From positions 283,681 through 347,680 of the forward strand of contig NW_022985569.1 in the NCBI RefSeq assembly GCF_010093815.1: DNA of 64,000 bases. The letters run 5' to 3'. The notes beneath the pieces are model-generated. The model was not told where the DNA came from, did no database searches, and saw only the letters and a list, made by a program, of their open reading frames with translations. A program made the position numbers and the translations under genes. This DNA is from Pseudovirgaria hyperparasitica. Lineage: Eukaryota; Ascomycota; Dothideomycetes; Acrospermales; Acrospermaceae. How positions within the stretch are numbered: the stretch's first letter is position 1; every line of letters starts with the position of its first letter. Positions 1 to 10,496 of the stretch are shown here, piece by piece.

Positions 1-3000
1 AACCTACTATATTAGTATAAAATGTACTAATATATCGCGTTAGCGATTGACTCGTCCGAATTACCTTAATACTAATCTACTAACCTTACTATTAACCTTA
101 AAGACGGTTAATAACCCCTACACGGACCCATCTACCCTCTATTAGAACCCGAGCTATAGGTCCTCCGAGAATATATCGAAAAGAACCTTACGCGAGGATG
201 GATTAGGCCTAGTATATCTCTAGCCGGAGCTCTAATCCTCTTTATAAAGAAGAAGAATAGGAGTCTCCGTCTATATATTAACTACTATAGCCTAAATAAT
301 ATCACGCGAAAGAATCGTTATCTACTATCTCTTATCTCCGAGTCTATTAATAGACTAGGGCGCGTAAAGATCTTTACTAAGCTCGATCTACGCGACGCCT
401 ACTACCGCCTATATATTAAGAAGGGCGATAAGTGGAAAACGGCGTTTAGAACCCGTTATAGATACTTCGAGTATATAGTGGTCCCTTCTAGACTAACTAA
501 CGCGCTAGGAACCTTCTAAGCGTATATTAATAACGCGCTAGTAGGCCTACTCGACATGACGTGCATCGTATACCTTAATAATATCCTTATCTTCTCTAAT
601 AACGAAGAAGAACATATCTAGCACGTACGCGTAGTCCTAGATAGACTAGAAAAATATAAGCTATATATTAAGCTATCTAAATGCGAGTTCCACTAGAACC
701 ACGTTAACTTCCTTAGCTTCGTTATTACTAATTAAGGTATAACTATAGAAAGGGATAGAGTCGCTACTATCGTGGACTAGCCTAAACTAAAATCAGTTTA
801 AGATATACGTGTCTTTATTAGATTCGCTAATTACTACCGAAAATTCGTTAAGTACTTCTCCCGTTTAGCCGCACTACTTAATGCGCGTACTACTACTACC
901 GACTCGTCTATTACGGTCCGTGGTAGATAGAAATAGCGTAATATTAAATTATAACCTATTAAATTAACTAAGGTCGAAAGAACATCCTTCGAGAAAATTA
1001 AAGAGGCATTTATAACTACTCTATTACTAGTGTACTTCGACCCGACTAAACCTATCCACATTAAAACTAACGCGTTAGAATTTATAATCTTAGGTATTCT
1101 CTCCTAGCCTAGACTAACTAAGTCTAAAAAGGTCTAATGGTATCTAGTTACGTTCTTCTTACGCAAAATAGTTAATGTTAAGACTAGATATACTATCTAT
1201 AACCAAGAGCTACTAGTAATAGTAGAGTCGTTTAAATAGTGGCGATATTATCTTAAAGGTACTATATATAACGTTAAGTTACTAACTAATTACTATAACT
1301 TAAAGGGGTTTATAAGTACAACGGTTTTAAACCGTCGATAGGTCTAATAGGCTAAGTAGCTTACGAACTTTTACTTTATAATCTACTATTAACCTAGAAG
1401 TATAAACCTAGCTAATAGAATATTAAGAAGACCTAACTATAAAGAAGGCGCCTAGGATTATAGTAGCTATAGGGTCCTAGAGTAGCTATAGACCTAACTC
1501 TTAAGGACGAGGTTGGATTTTAAGCTATTAGGCGATTAGCGAGATACTAACGTCAATACTAGTAATCGAATCTCTAAGACCAAAGCCAGTAACCAAAGAC
1601 GCGGTACCAAAGTCCCTAGTAGGCCGTTTATTAGCGCTATCGGGAAGGACGATAATACCCGGCGTAAATATCTAATTAACCTCGCCTAGTTAATCGTGGA
1701 TCTATAGAAGATAGACCTAATAGTTTTAAAGTTACGTAAAATATAGTAAGATAGGTTATTATAGACTAAAGTAGACTATAAGTAGACCTTCGTGGACGGC
1801 TTACTTTACTATAATAGAAAGTACTATATACCGACGGGTAACGCGCGATTTAACGTAGTTAGCCAATACCATAACGCTAACCTAGTAGGACACTTTAGAT
1901 ATATACGTACCCTAAGCTTAATTCATTAGTACTATTTTTAGAAAGATATACCTAAGTACATCAAAGAATAGATAGCTACTTATCCGATTTATCAAAGAAC
2001 GAAGGCCCCTAGGCACAAGCCATATAGGAATTTACAGCCTCTTTCAGCCCCCCTCTTTATATAGAAAGACGTTACTATAGACTTTATAGTTAACTTACCT
2101 CTAAGCGAGATACTTAGAATAAGTTATAATTCTATTCTTATTATCGTAGATAGACTTATAAAGATATCTAGGTACATCCTAGTATAGAAGACGATTACAT
2201 CTAAAGAACTAGCGTAGGTATTCTAGAATAAGATTATTAAGGTCTATGGTATACTAAAAAGGATCGTTATAGACTAAGGAAGTACCTTCACGTCTAAATT
2301 CTAGACATTATTCTACGAAATAGTAAGTATAAATAGAAACATGTCTATAGTATTTTATCCTTAGACGGATAGCTAGATAGAGCGATAGAACTAGACGCTC
2401 GAGGCCTACCTACGCGTATTCTATAATTTCGAGTAGGATGACTAGGCCTCCCTACTAAGTATAGTAGAGTTCATATATAATAATAGTTATTATAGTATAA
2501 TAGGTATTATACCTTTCTAGGCGAACCTCGGACGTAGTCTAAGGATAGGTTTTAAGCCTTAGACGGTCTAATTTAATCGAATAACAGACGTGAACGTCCA
2601 CGCTTAGGAATTAGTAATTAAAATCTTCGAAACCGCACGTAACTATCACGCTATAATCTAATAAGTAAACGACTCGTATACGAAGTACTATAATAGGTTA
2701 GCTAAGGATTAGATATATAAGGAGGGCGACGAGGTCCTTCTTAATATCTATAATATATAAACATCGCGAGTAAATAAGAAGCTCGATTATAAAATGGCTA
2801 GTCCCTTCCGAATTAAACGTCGTATCGGTATAAGAGTCTACGAGCTCGACTTAGGAAGTAATATAAGAATCCATAACGTGTTCCACGTCTTACTACTCGA
2901 AAGATTTCGACCTAACGTGTATGGCCGCACGAACGTGTAGTTATACTCTATTATACCCTAAGATAGACTAGACGTATTCGAAGTGGACCATATTATCGAA

Positions 3001-3125
3001 TATAGGATTAATAAAGACGGTATTTAGAAATATAGAATCCGTTAGAAGAACTATACTAAGGACGAGGACACCTAGGAACTAGCGGTATACATCTTAAGTT
3101 CTATAATAACTACGTATAAGTAAAA
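1..3125 (+). pseudogene. Family I pol remnant: RT, RNase H, integrase, chromodomain
   Basis: Remnant of the polyprotein that would copy element RNA and integrate the cDNA. RT shows FTKLDLRDAYYRL (about 367-411) and the catalytic box at 571-582, which reads YLNN instead of YLDD, so both metal-binding Asp are lost. RNase H follows to about 1480. The integrase zinc region and a CQRTKAPRHKP-like stretch lie near 1870-2030. The DDE core begins near 2070 (DVTIDFIVNLPLS), and the segment that follows in this family (ERxNQTLEAYLRVF-like) is at about 2340-2560. A chromodomain lies at 2980-3084 (VDHIIEYRINKDG, then KNYTKDEDT, with Trp codons as TAG). Stops are frequent and only TAA/TAG. The frame is otherwise well kept, which points to point mutation rather than indels. 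Confidence 0.9.
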
Positions 3126-4178
3126 GATATAGAATAGCGTATTATTAATATAAGTATAGCGACATCGCGGTCGTCGTAAAAAGAAGAAGAATACCGTAGA
3201 GAACGAAGTATCGAATCACGAATTCTAAACGCATACTAGGAAAACTCTATAAGGCAGCCCTATAATTTAAGCGATACATGGTTACCAAACGCGAAGAAAA
3301 CGTAAACAACCGTTATAGGCACGCGACACGACACATTATAATAGAATAACATAGAGAAGTCTAGAATGGACTAACATGGACCATTGTACACGAGAAGAAT
3401 ATAGGACTAAGAAACCAAAAAGGTACCCTACTACGGAATTGAACTCGTGATATATAATATAAAAGGTTAGAGTACCCGAACTAATAACTACTAGGCCACT
3501 AGTTCGGGTGCTCTAATATAATTTAGAGAGATAAACTAATTTATATACGATGCCTATACTTAAGTAACTTAAAGGAAATTAGAACCTAAAATTTAATAGT
3601 TATAGAATAAATAAGAACGCACATAATATTATTAAGTTAAGAATTAAATTACTAGAAAACTAGTAGATAGGTATCTAAACGGTCCAAAAAGGACCAAAAC
3701 GGATAGAAACTAGGTAGATAGAGCCAACACACACCATATAAAAACCCTAGCAAATAGAGCCATAGAGCTACTCCTCCATCTTATTATTACTCTTAGAGCG
3801 TAGCGAATAAACTAACTAAGTAATAGAGTAACGGAGGTTAGAGACCTTATCCTCTAGAGTAACCACGCGCTTAGTTAGAGCCTAGTAAGACGACGACTAA
3901 GCGCTAGAGCGGAGCGACTAGACCTAAAGTTAGCTAACGCGGTCTAGAATAATCTAGAATAGAATATATACCCTCTTACGAGGCGACTTAGAGGGAGAAA
4001 TAGTAGACCTCTTATAAGATCTATTAGTAGCGCGAGATAGACGGGGGGGGGATAGAGCGAATCCTCTCTACGGCCTCTATAGCTAGGATAGACTCCCTAG
4101 AATAGGTAGCCTAGGCGCTAGGGATCTCGCGGCGGCTAGAAAAATCAATAGGTATTAAAAACAATTAACGTGCTCGTA
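3126..4178. other. Family I 3' interval, non-coding
   Basis: Sequence between the chromodomain end and the antisense reading frame. It holds the hairpin described separately and a run of eight G near 4044. I see no convincing reading frame in the rest. The same interval lies at 52859-53911 in I-3. Confidence 0.6.
3434..3516 (-). other. 18-bp-stem hairpin with pol III A/B-box-like motifs
   Basis: Arms at 3467-3484 and 3499-3516 pair over 17 of 18 positions, with one G-T type mismatch, around a 14-base loop. On the minus strand the loop side reads TGGCCTAGTAG, close to a pol III A box, and a B-box-like AGTTCAATTCC follows about 43 bases downstream. The copy at 53521-53603 has TGGCCTAGTGG. No tRNA cloverleaf can be closed: the acceptor and T stems do not pair. 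It may be a tRNA-derived fragment or a structural element of the retrotransposon 3' region. Confidence 0.5.
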
Positions 4179-5132
4179 ACTTATACTTTAATAACCTCTA
4201 GAAAGAGCTTATAGCGCTCCCTAAACTCCCTCTATATAGTAGATAGATAGCTATAAGGACCCCCGAGGGTCTTACGGACGCGAAGGTCGTTATATATATC
4301 TTATATACGCATAGGAATCTAAGAATGTATTAGCATAGACTACTTTAGATTATACTAGATTAAGATAGCCTATTATACTTACCTATAGATAAGTCTTACT
4401 AGTTACGGTATAGCGGCGGTAGTAGGTAGGGAGCTTAAAGATTATGCGTATAGGCCTATCGCGGTTAGTAGAGTAGTAGCTAATACTAGAGTTAGAGCGG
4501 AAGAGATATTTAGAGCCGGTAGCGTAAGCCTTAATATACTTAAAGTATATTAAACCGTAGTTCGCTGTTTTCCTATGGCGTAAACCGTAACTACGTTTAG
4601 TATCTTCGGCGACCTAGACCTTATTATTACTAGGGCTAGGTTTAGAGCGAATATTAAGGTCCTAAAAGGACCTAGAGCGACTAAGTTAGTCTATATTAGA
4701 TCGAAAAGAGAAATAGCGTTTAGAGCGAGGCGGCAAAGGCATGAACTCTCGATTATTATCTATAACGAGATCTTCTTCATCCTCTAAAGGAGGTAGAGTA
4801 GATAGGCGGCGCGAGTAGGTGTAGGTAGACTTTATAGCTACCTCTTCCGCAACACCAGTACTAGAATTACCTAGATTAGAGCGACTAGTGGCCACGTTAG
4901 TGATAATAGTAGTAGTAGCCTTAGCTACCTTCTTCTCTAACTTAGAGCGTGTCTTTATACTACTACGATAAGTGGATTTTTTAGCTAGTATAGCTAGGGT
5001 AGAGATAATCCCTTTAGAGTAAGTCTTGCGAGAGAAGGAGATAGGCTTAGGAATAGGACTAGTATTAGATATCTATATATATACGTTAGCTAGAGATCTA
5101 AGAGTGGAATACTCGTTCAGCCTTAAAGGCGA
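4179..5132 (-). pseudogene. Antisense reading frame in the family I 3' region
   Basis: Reverse-complement counterpart of 51905-52858. It lies between pol and the 3' LTR on the strand opposite to pol. The longest stop-free piece (4686-4895) begins with GTG, not ATG, and the frame stays open upstream, so that is not a real start. The product is basic and rich in Ser, Arg, Lys and Thr, with an acidic patch (PLEDEEDL). I recognise no domain. In the 69-codon piece 11 residues differ from the right-arm copy, all explained by transitions. Stops farther along are TAA/TAG, consistent with RIP of Gln codons. The frame changes near 4319-4399, where a branch-site-like TACTAAT and a TTTTTAG acceptor-like site suggest an intron or a frameshift. 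Function unknown. Confidence 0.55.
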
Positions 5133-5559
5133 TTAAAAAAGCTAAATTAGTAACCATAATAACGCGAATAGATTATATAGGACCAGCTCTAACGAAAATA
5201 GACTACTCTAGACCCGAACGGATCTAAACTAAAGGAGATAGTATACGAATTAACGACTTACCTTAAGAGTAAGGTAGATATACTAGAGAAGAAAATTCAG
5301 AATAAGAGAACTAAATATAAGCTTAGTTAATATAGCGGTCACATAACCCGCGGAGCTACCTCTAAGGTAGTAGCCATGAAGTAAGGGATGAGCGCGTGTA
5401 TAAATAAAAGTGAACTAGAGCTTAAGTTTACTAATATAAAGACTATCGATAACGTTATATGGATTTAATTAGATACGCGTATAAACATAACGCTTATAGA
5501 ATTACGGATTTATATATAGCTAAGTACTTCGGGGCGAAGCATAAAAAGAAGAAGGATAT
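5133..5559. other. Family I 3' interval before the LTR
   Basis: About 430 bases between the antisense frame and the 3' LTR. I see no supported gene here. Polypurine-rich stretches such as AAAAAGAAGAAGG just before 5560 would suit the polypurine tract that primes plus-strand synthesis. Confidence 0.5.
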
Positions 5560-5799
5560 TATTAGGGCTAATACTAGGATGGACTTAACTAGAATACTAT
5601 AGTCTAGTACGGTCCGTGATAGGTGGACCTAGGGTAAGTCAGCTAGAATAAGCGAGACTACTATATAAGTAGGCCGTACACACTTAATTCCTACTCTTTA
5701 GGAATCAACCTCGTTAGAAGAGTAGACTACCCTTTTAAATATATTCCCGAATCCTCCTATGACCTGTTAGACTACTATCCTACGTCTACAATCCTTACA
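5560..5799 (+). repeat. Family I 3' LTR of I-A (240 bp)
   Basis: Starts TATTAGGGCT (ancestral TGTTAGGG) and ends CCTTACA, so TG...CA ends are inferred. It matches the family I LTRs at 39530-39769, 51238-51477 and 59009-59248, all exactly 240 bp and differing by transitions. Confidence 0.92.
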
Positions 5800-7415
5800 A
5801 TCCCTTATAGTAGATATAGCTAAGTTATATATCTTAGTTCTATATTATTAAGTAGCTCTTACTACTAATAGAGTATTAAAACTAGAGATTATAGAAGTTA
5901 TTACTATCTAGTATAATATTATAGAGTAGTAATAACGCCTTACTATCTATATAGTATCTAGACTAGACTAGAATCTTATTCTTAGAAGTCTATAGCTCTA
6001 CTAGGCTAGTACTATTATTAATATATATATAAATAAAATTATACTTTACTATATCTATAGCCTTATAGTCTAGAATATAAATATCTATATATATCTAATA
6101 AGTATTTAGATTCTTATTAAGAAGGGCTATATTATTAGAGATCTAGAGACGGCTTAGTACTATAGATAAGTAGTTACTACTAGTATCTATAATATTATCT
6201 ATCTTCTATAACTTATATTTCTCTAGTTATCTCTAGTATCTAACTAGAATATAACTAAGCTTATAGAGAATAGACGCCTATTTCTATTTAAGCTATATAT
6301 CTACTATAATCTCTTTAATAAGATAAAGATATTAGTACTACTACTCTATAGAGAGAATACTAACTACTATATTTATATTAAGTCTATACTAGTAGAGATC
6401 TCTATAAACCTTCTCTAGAGACCCCTCTATACTATATCTTAGAAATAACTTATAGAGCTCTACTACTAACTTATAGATCTTATAGATAAGGGATAGATAT
6501 AGACTAGCTTCTTAGTAGCTAGAATACTAATATTTCTTATTTCTAAGCTAGAAGGGAAGTAGTAGCTATATATTAACTATAGAGCCCTTAATAGTATTAT
6601 AGAGTAGAATTAATATCTACTACTACTTATATATAAGACGCTATATACTATTAGTAATATATTATAGTTTAGTAAGGTAGATATCTAGGTAGTATTCTAT
6701 AAACTATAGATTACTACTAGGGATAAATATAAGATAGCCTTTTATATCTAGTTTAGCCTCTTTAAATAGATAGTTCTCTCTTTTAGTCTCTCTAGTATTT
6801 CTATCTTCTTCTAGTACTATATTAATAGAGTACTAAGTAGGGTTCTAGGGGTTATCTATATAGTATATCTTAATAATATTCTTATCTATACCCTAGGTAT
6901 ATTAGAAGACTACTAGACTACTATAAAGACTATTCTATCTCTTCTTATAAAGGCGGACCTTTACTATAACCTTACTAAATACTATTTTACTACTAAGAAG
7001 GTCTAGTACCTAGATTATATTATTACTACTAGAGAGTTAATCTACTCTAATCTAAAGAAAATTATTATAATCTAGAACTAGAAGCCTCTAACTATAGTCT
7101 AGGGCGTCTAGTAGTTTATTAGATTTATAAACTTCTACTATAACTTTCTCTCTAACTTCTCTACTATAGTAGCTCTACTCTATACCCTTATTAAAGCTAG
7201 AATAGTCTTTTACTAGAGTCTAGCTAAGGACTATATATTTAATATACTAAAGAATACTTTTATTATAGGGCTAATTCTCTAGTTCTAGAATAAGATATAT
7301 AATATAATAGTTAAGGTAGATTACTCTAGATATATAATAGGTAGATATCTATTCTAAAAGGTTTAGAGTATTTAGTACCTGGTAGTCTACTATTCTATAG
7401 CCCTTACGGCCGCTT
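5800..7415 (+). pseudogene. Family II copy II-1, first part: protease to RNase H
   Basis: Corresponds to about 44540-46145 of II-2, beginning just after the protease active site and running through RT into RNase H. The RT box at 6866-6877 reads YLNN. It is far more mutated than II-2: positions that are CG in II-2 are often TA here. The 5' end is cut by I-A at 5800. The 3' side is cut by III-1 after the target duplication CGCTT (7411-7415), and the frame resumes at 13635, so this is one element split by a later insertion. Confidence 0.88.
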
Positions 7416-7643
7416 TATAAGAATAGAGTTATTAGATAGTAGTATAGTTAGATAGAATAATAGGGTATATTCTATTATAGAATAAATTACTACTAAACTC
7501 TTTTAGTAGGAATCTAAGAGTATATATATAAAGGGACGCTAATCTATCTAGTATATAATTATTTACCGCCCTTTATACTACCTTCTAACTATATTAGCTA
7601 AGATATATATAGATTAGGTTATATCTAAGGCTAAGTTCTAATA
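7416..7643 (-). repeat. 3' LTR of III-1 (228 bp)
   Basis: Read on +, starts TATAAGAATAG and ends GTTCTAATA. Same length as the five other family III LTRs in the window. The target duplication CGCTT lies immediately to its left. Confidence 0.93.
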
Positions 7644-8426
7644 ATTATCCTCTTCCTTTAGGAAGCTACCCTTAGTAACCTAGATTATTATCTATCTCTA
7701 TATTTCTATTCTAAGTCTTATAAGACCTTAGTCGTTCTCTATACTTTATCTTAGATATTTACTAATATTTACTAATCTAAGATTTATATAAGTATTTTTC
7801 TAATAAACTAGATTTTATCTATTCTAAATTCTTATATAGATAAGATTATCTAATTAGGCCTAGTATATCACGTAATATAATTAGGTAAGCCTAGGTACTA
7901 TCTATATTAAAATCTTTTCTTAGAAATATTTCTTTCTTTAAAAAACTTCTTAACTCTTTATAGAGTTTTTTAGATTATTAGATATATTACCCGATCCTTA
8001 TAGATATAGATTTATATAGATTTACTATAATTTAGTATAATTTATATAATTTACTAATTTTTATACTATATTTAGCTAGTAATAATAATAATCTATAATA
8101 ATCTATATAAATTAGTAATAATTATAATATAGTTTTCTAAAATCTTAATACTCTAAAGTAATTAGTACAGAAATAGACACCTTTAAATAATCCCTATCTT
8201 ATATATATTACTAATATATTAAAAGCTATTAATCTACTCTAACCTAGGCCAGACTCTAATAATCTAGCTATATATTATTATAGTTATTACTTTCTATTAT
8301 ATACTACTTACAGTAGTACTAAATCTATAATATATAGTACTTATATAACTAAGAAGCGTTATTACTTATAGGTATTTAAATAAGTTTAAAGAACTTTATA
8401 TAGATTTACTTATATTAGTATAGATT
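7644..8426. other. Family III 3' interval, non-coding
   Basis: Counterpart of 21046-21827. It holds a short inverted repeat (CCTAATTAGG with AATTAGG) around 7852-7886. I see no convincing gene. Confidence 0.5.
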
Positions 8427-9150
8427 ACTACTAGGCCTCTAGTAACCCCTACTAATAAGAAGCGTAGTACTACTAATTATAATACCTTAGAGAAGGCTTT
8501 CTATAAGCTATATATCTAAGGTAAGAGTTACGCCTAGAAGTACGATTCTAATATAATCTATAAGGATTTATTAGAATCTACTATAGCTATTATTACTATA
8601 ATTACTAGGTAATATTCTTTTTCTTAAATCGTTATAGATTCTTACTAATATATATTAATCTCTATAATAGTACTAAAATCTCTACTACTTTAGACTTCTT
8701 TCTATATACTAGTAATATTAAAATTCCTAGAAAAGGTTCTAGTAAAAAGGCTAAGGTTCCTTTCTTATATATATCTAAGAGCTTTAAATTTAGAGAAGAT
8801 AGCTCTAATCTAGAAATTTCTATACTAAAGGTATATAGTTCTATACTAATTATTAAATCTTTTTACTAATTTATATAATTCTTAGTATACTTATACTAGT
8901 CTATCTCTTTCTACTCTAGTTTCTACTACTCTATAGATTTCTATAGAGGAGTTTATAGCTACAAGACGCGCTATATAGAATTTATAGTATTAGAATAAAA
9001 GGCTAGAGACTTATATTATAAAGCTCTATACTATACTAAATAAGAACTAGTAGAAGGAATTAGATATAATTATCGCGGTAATTAGTACTTCTACTTCTAC
9101 TCTAACTTAATTAGTTTAGATCTATACTAATTAATACTAATATATTTCTT
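8427..9150 (+). pseudogene. Antisense reading frame in family III 3' region, copy in III-1
   Basis: Counterpart of 21828-22560, on the strand opposite to III-1 pol. The intron-like segment 8609-8670 (GTAATA...TTACTAAT...ATAATAG) is conserved at 62 bp. This copy is more mutated than that of III-2, with extra TAA/TAG codons, and is only readable by comparison. No domain recognised. Confidence 0.5.
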
Positions 9151-9490
9151 TTATCTAGTATTTTTAGTTTTCGGTTTTAATTTTAAAGTAATCTTACTTC
9201 TTCTAGATAGATTAGTATAAGTTTATATAGATCTATATAGATATTTATATTTTCTTTTAGCTTTCTTAATTTTATCTTTCTTTAATAATAACTTCTTTAA
9301 TCTCTTTAGTAATCTATACTAATCTATACTAATTAGTACCGATTTTTAATATCTATTTCTCTTAGTAAATTATTTTTCTAAGTCTCTTTTTTAGTTAAAT
9401 TTTTTTTAAAGTTCTAAGTTTAAACTTTCTAAGGAAGTTCCTTAATTTCTTAGAATATTTTAAAGATCTATATCTCTTTTACCTTCTTCC

Positions 9491-9718
9491 TATTAGAACT
9501 TAGCCTTAGGTAGAACCCGACCTGCACGTACCTTAGCTAACAGGGTTAGAAGGTGACGTGAAGGGCGGTAAATAGTCACGTACTAGATAGATCGGCGTCC
9601 CTTTATATATATACTCTCGGATTCCTACCGAAAGGGTTTAGTAGTAATTCGTTCTATGATAGAATACACCCTATTATTCTATCTAACTATACTACTATCC
9701 AATAACCCTATTCTTACA
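9491..9718 (+). repeat. Solo LTR of family III with CTTCC target duplication
   Basis: A lone 228-bp family III LTR in the orientation opposite to its host III-1, flanked by CTTCC at 9486-9490 and 9719-9723. The intact site is visible in III-2 near 22885. It keeps CpA and CpG bases lost in the flanks, so it arrived after most of the host mutation or was too short to be hit. It most likely arose by recombination between the two LTRs of one inserted element. Confidence 0.92.
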
Positions 9719-9723
9719 CTTCC

Positions 9724-9894
9724 TTTTAGGCGGCTATCCTTAGTACTAAACTATACTAAAAAATATTAGATTACTATACTTTAGTATAATTCTCTATAAT
9801 TCTATAGCTTTCTTTACTAATCGCTACTTATATACTAATATTACTACTTTACTAATATTTATTATAGATTTCTAAGTATCTTTATTAGAATTAT
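9724..9894 (-). pseudogene. C-terminal tail of III-1 pol
   Basis: Matches 22890-23058 of III-2 on the minus strand, which encodes the end of pol with a basic segment like RPPKRKK. It is separated from the rest of pol by the TRIM and the deletion. Confidence 0.6.
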
Positions 9895-10034
9895 TGTAAG
9901 GAGGCGGGCTCTACGCACCAACCAACTACACTAAAAGGACCGAATCTTAAAGCTACTGCTTCAAGGGTGGAGCACACTACTTATATACGACTACTACACA
10001 TATGTATAATTAACTAGTAGGCACGTGCCTAATA
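9895..10034. repeat. TRIM left LTR (140 bp)
   Basis: Starts TGTAAGGAGG and ends CCTAATA. It is less mutated than the right copy: CACCAACCAACTACAC here is CACTAACTAACTATAC there, each change being CpA to TpA. Confidence 0.85.
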
Positions 10035-10356
10035 ATATCTCCCCTTTTTAAAGGCGCGTGCCCTTATACGTCGTGGGTATCTATCTTATAAAAGATAAAC
10101 TAAACTAGCCATAATAGGCCTAGTATACGCGCTAGCCACACTAGGCCTAGCATAAACCATATATATATAATTGATATTTATAATGCCGCCTCTAGTACTA
10201 GACACGCTAACTTACTATAGTAACGTTACTACCATGTCATCCGTTACGTACATAAAGTACACGTGACGTGGTAAGCTAAACGGAATCATACGAAATTCAA
10301 TAACGGTTGACTAGACCGAGAGTTAAACCCGTGACCCCGTAGTAGCTTTAAGATTA

Positions 10357-10496
10357 TATAAGGAGGCGGGCTCTACGCACTAACTAACTATACTAAAAGG
10401 ACCGAATCTTAAAGCTACTACTTCAAGGGTGGAGCATACTACTTATATACGACTACTATATACATGTATAATTAACTAGTAGGCACGTGCCTAACA
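10357..10496. repeat. TRIM right LTR (140 bp)
   Basis: Starts TATAAGGAGG and ends CCTAACA. Same length as the left copy; the differences noted are CpA to TpA. Confidence 0.85.

Larger units (their letters stand above)
1..5799 (+). mobile_element. Family I Ty3/Gypsy chromovirus copy I-A (5' part outside window)
   Basis: Degenerate LTR retrotransposon entering from the left edge in mid-pol and ending in a complete 240-bp LTR. Order on the + strand: reverse transcriptase, RNase H, integrase, chromodomain (to about 3125), a 2.4-kb 3' interval with a hairpin and an antisense reading frame, then the 3' LTR. It is the reverse complement of 51238-57036 with no net length change. In-frame stops are TAA/TAG where the family has Gln or Trp, as RIP predicts. 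The LTR abuts family II protease sequence at 5800, so I-A probably inserted into II-1; the 5 bases after it (ATCCC) would be the target duplication, but the other side is outside the window. The element cannot encode protein. Confidence 0.9.
9895..10496. mobile_element. TRIM-like mini LTR element (602 bp)
   Basis: Two direct 140-bp repeats (9895-10034 and 10357-10496) flank 322 bp with no coding capacity: the structure of a terminal-repeat retrotransposon in miniature. Ends are TGTAAGG... and ...CCTAACA, so TG...CA. Each repeat ends in the perfect palindrome TAGGCACGTGCCTA, which contains an E-box CACGTG. The interior has a hairpin (10115-10124 with 10140-10149) and, on the minus strand, a B-box-like GGGTTTAACTC near 10330. 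The flanks (ATTAT left, TCGCG right) do not match, and the host lacks 2.7 kb here, so it marks a deletion junction. It keeps many CA/TG bases and is only lightly RIP-mutated. I do not recognise the family. Confidence 0.8.

Noticed and set aside
834-1061. 75-codon minus-strand open frame
   Set aside because: It lies opposite the end of RT and start of RNase H of I-A, has no counterpart to a known protein, and is explained as a chance frame on the reverse strand of pol.
4686-4895. 69-codon frame taken as a complete small gene
   Set aside because: The first codon is GTG and the frame is open well upstream; it is a piece of a longer degraded antisense frame, so it is not called as a complete gene.
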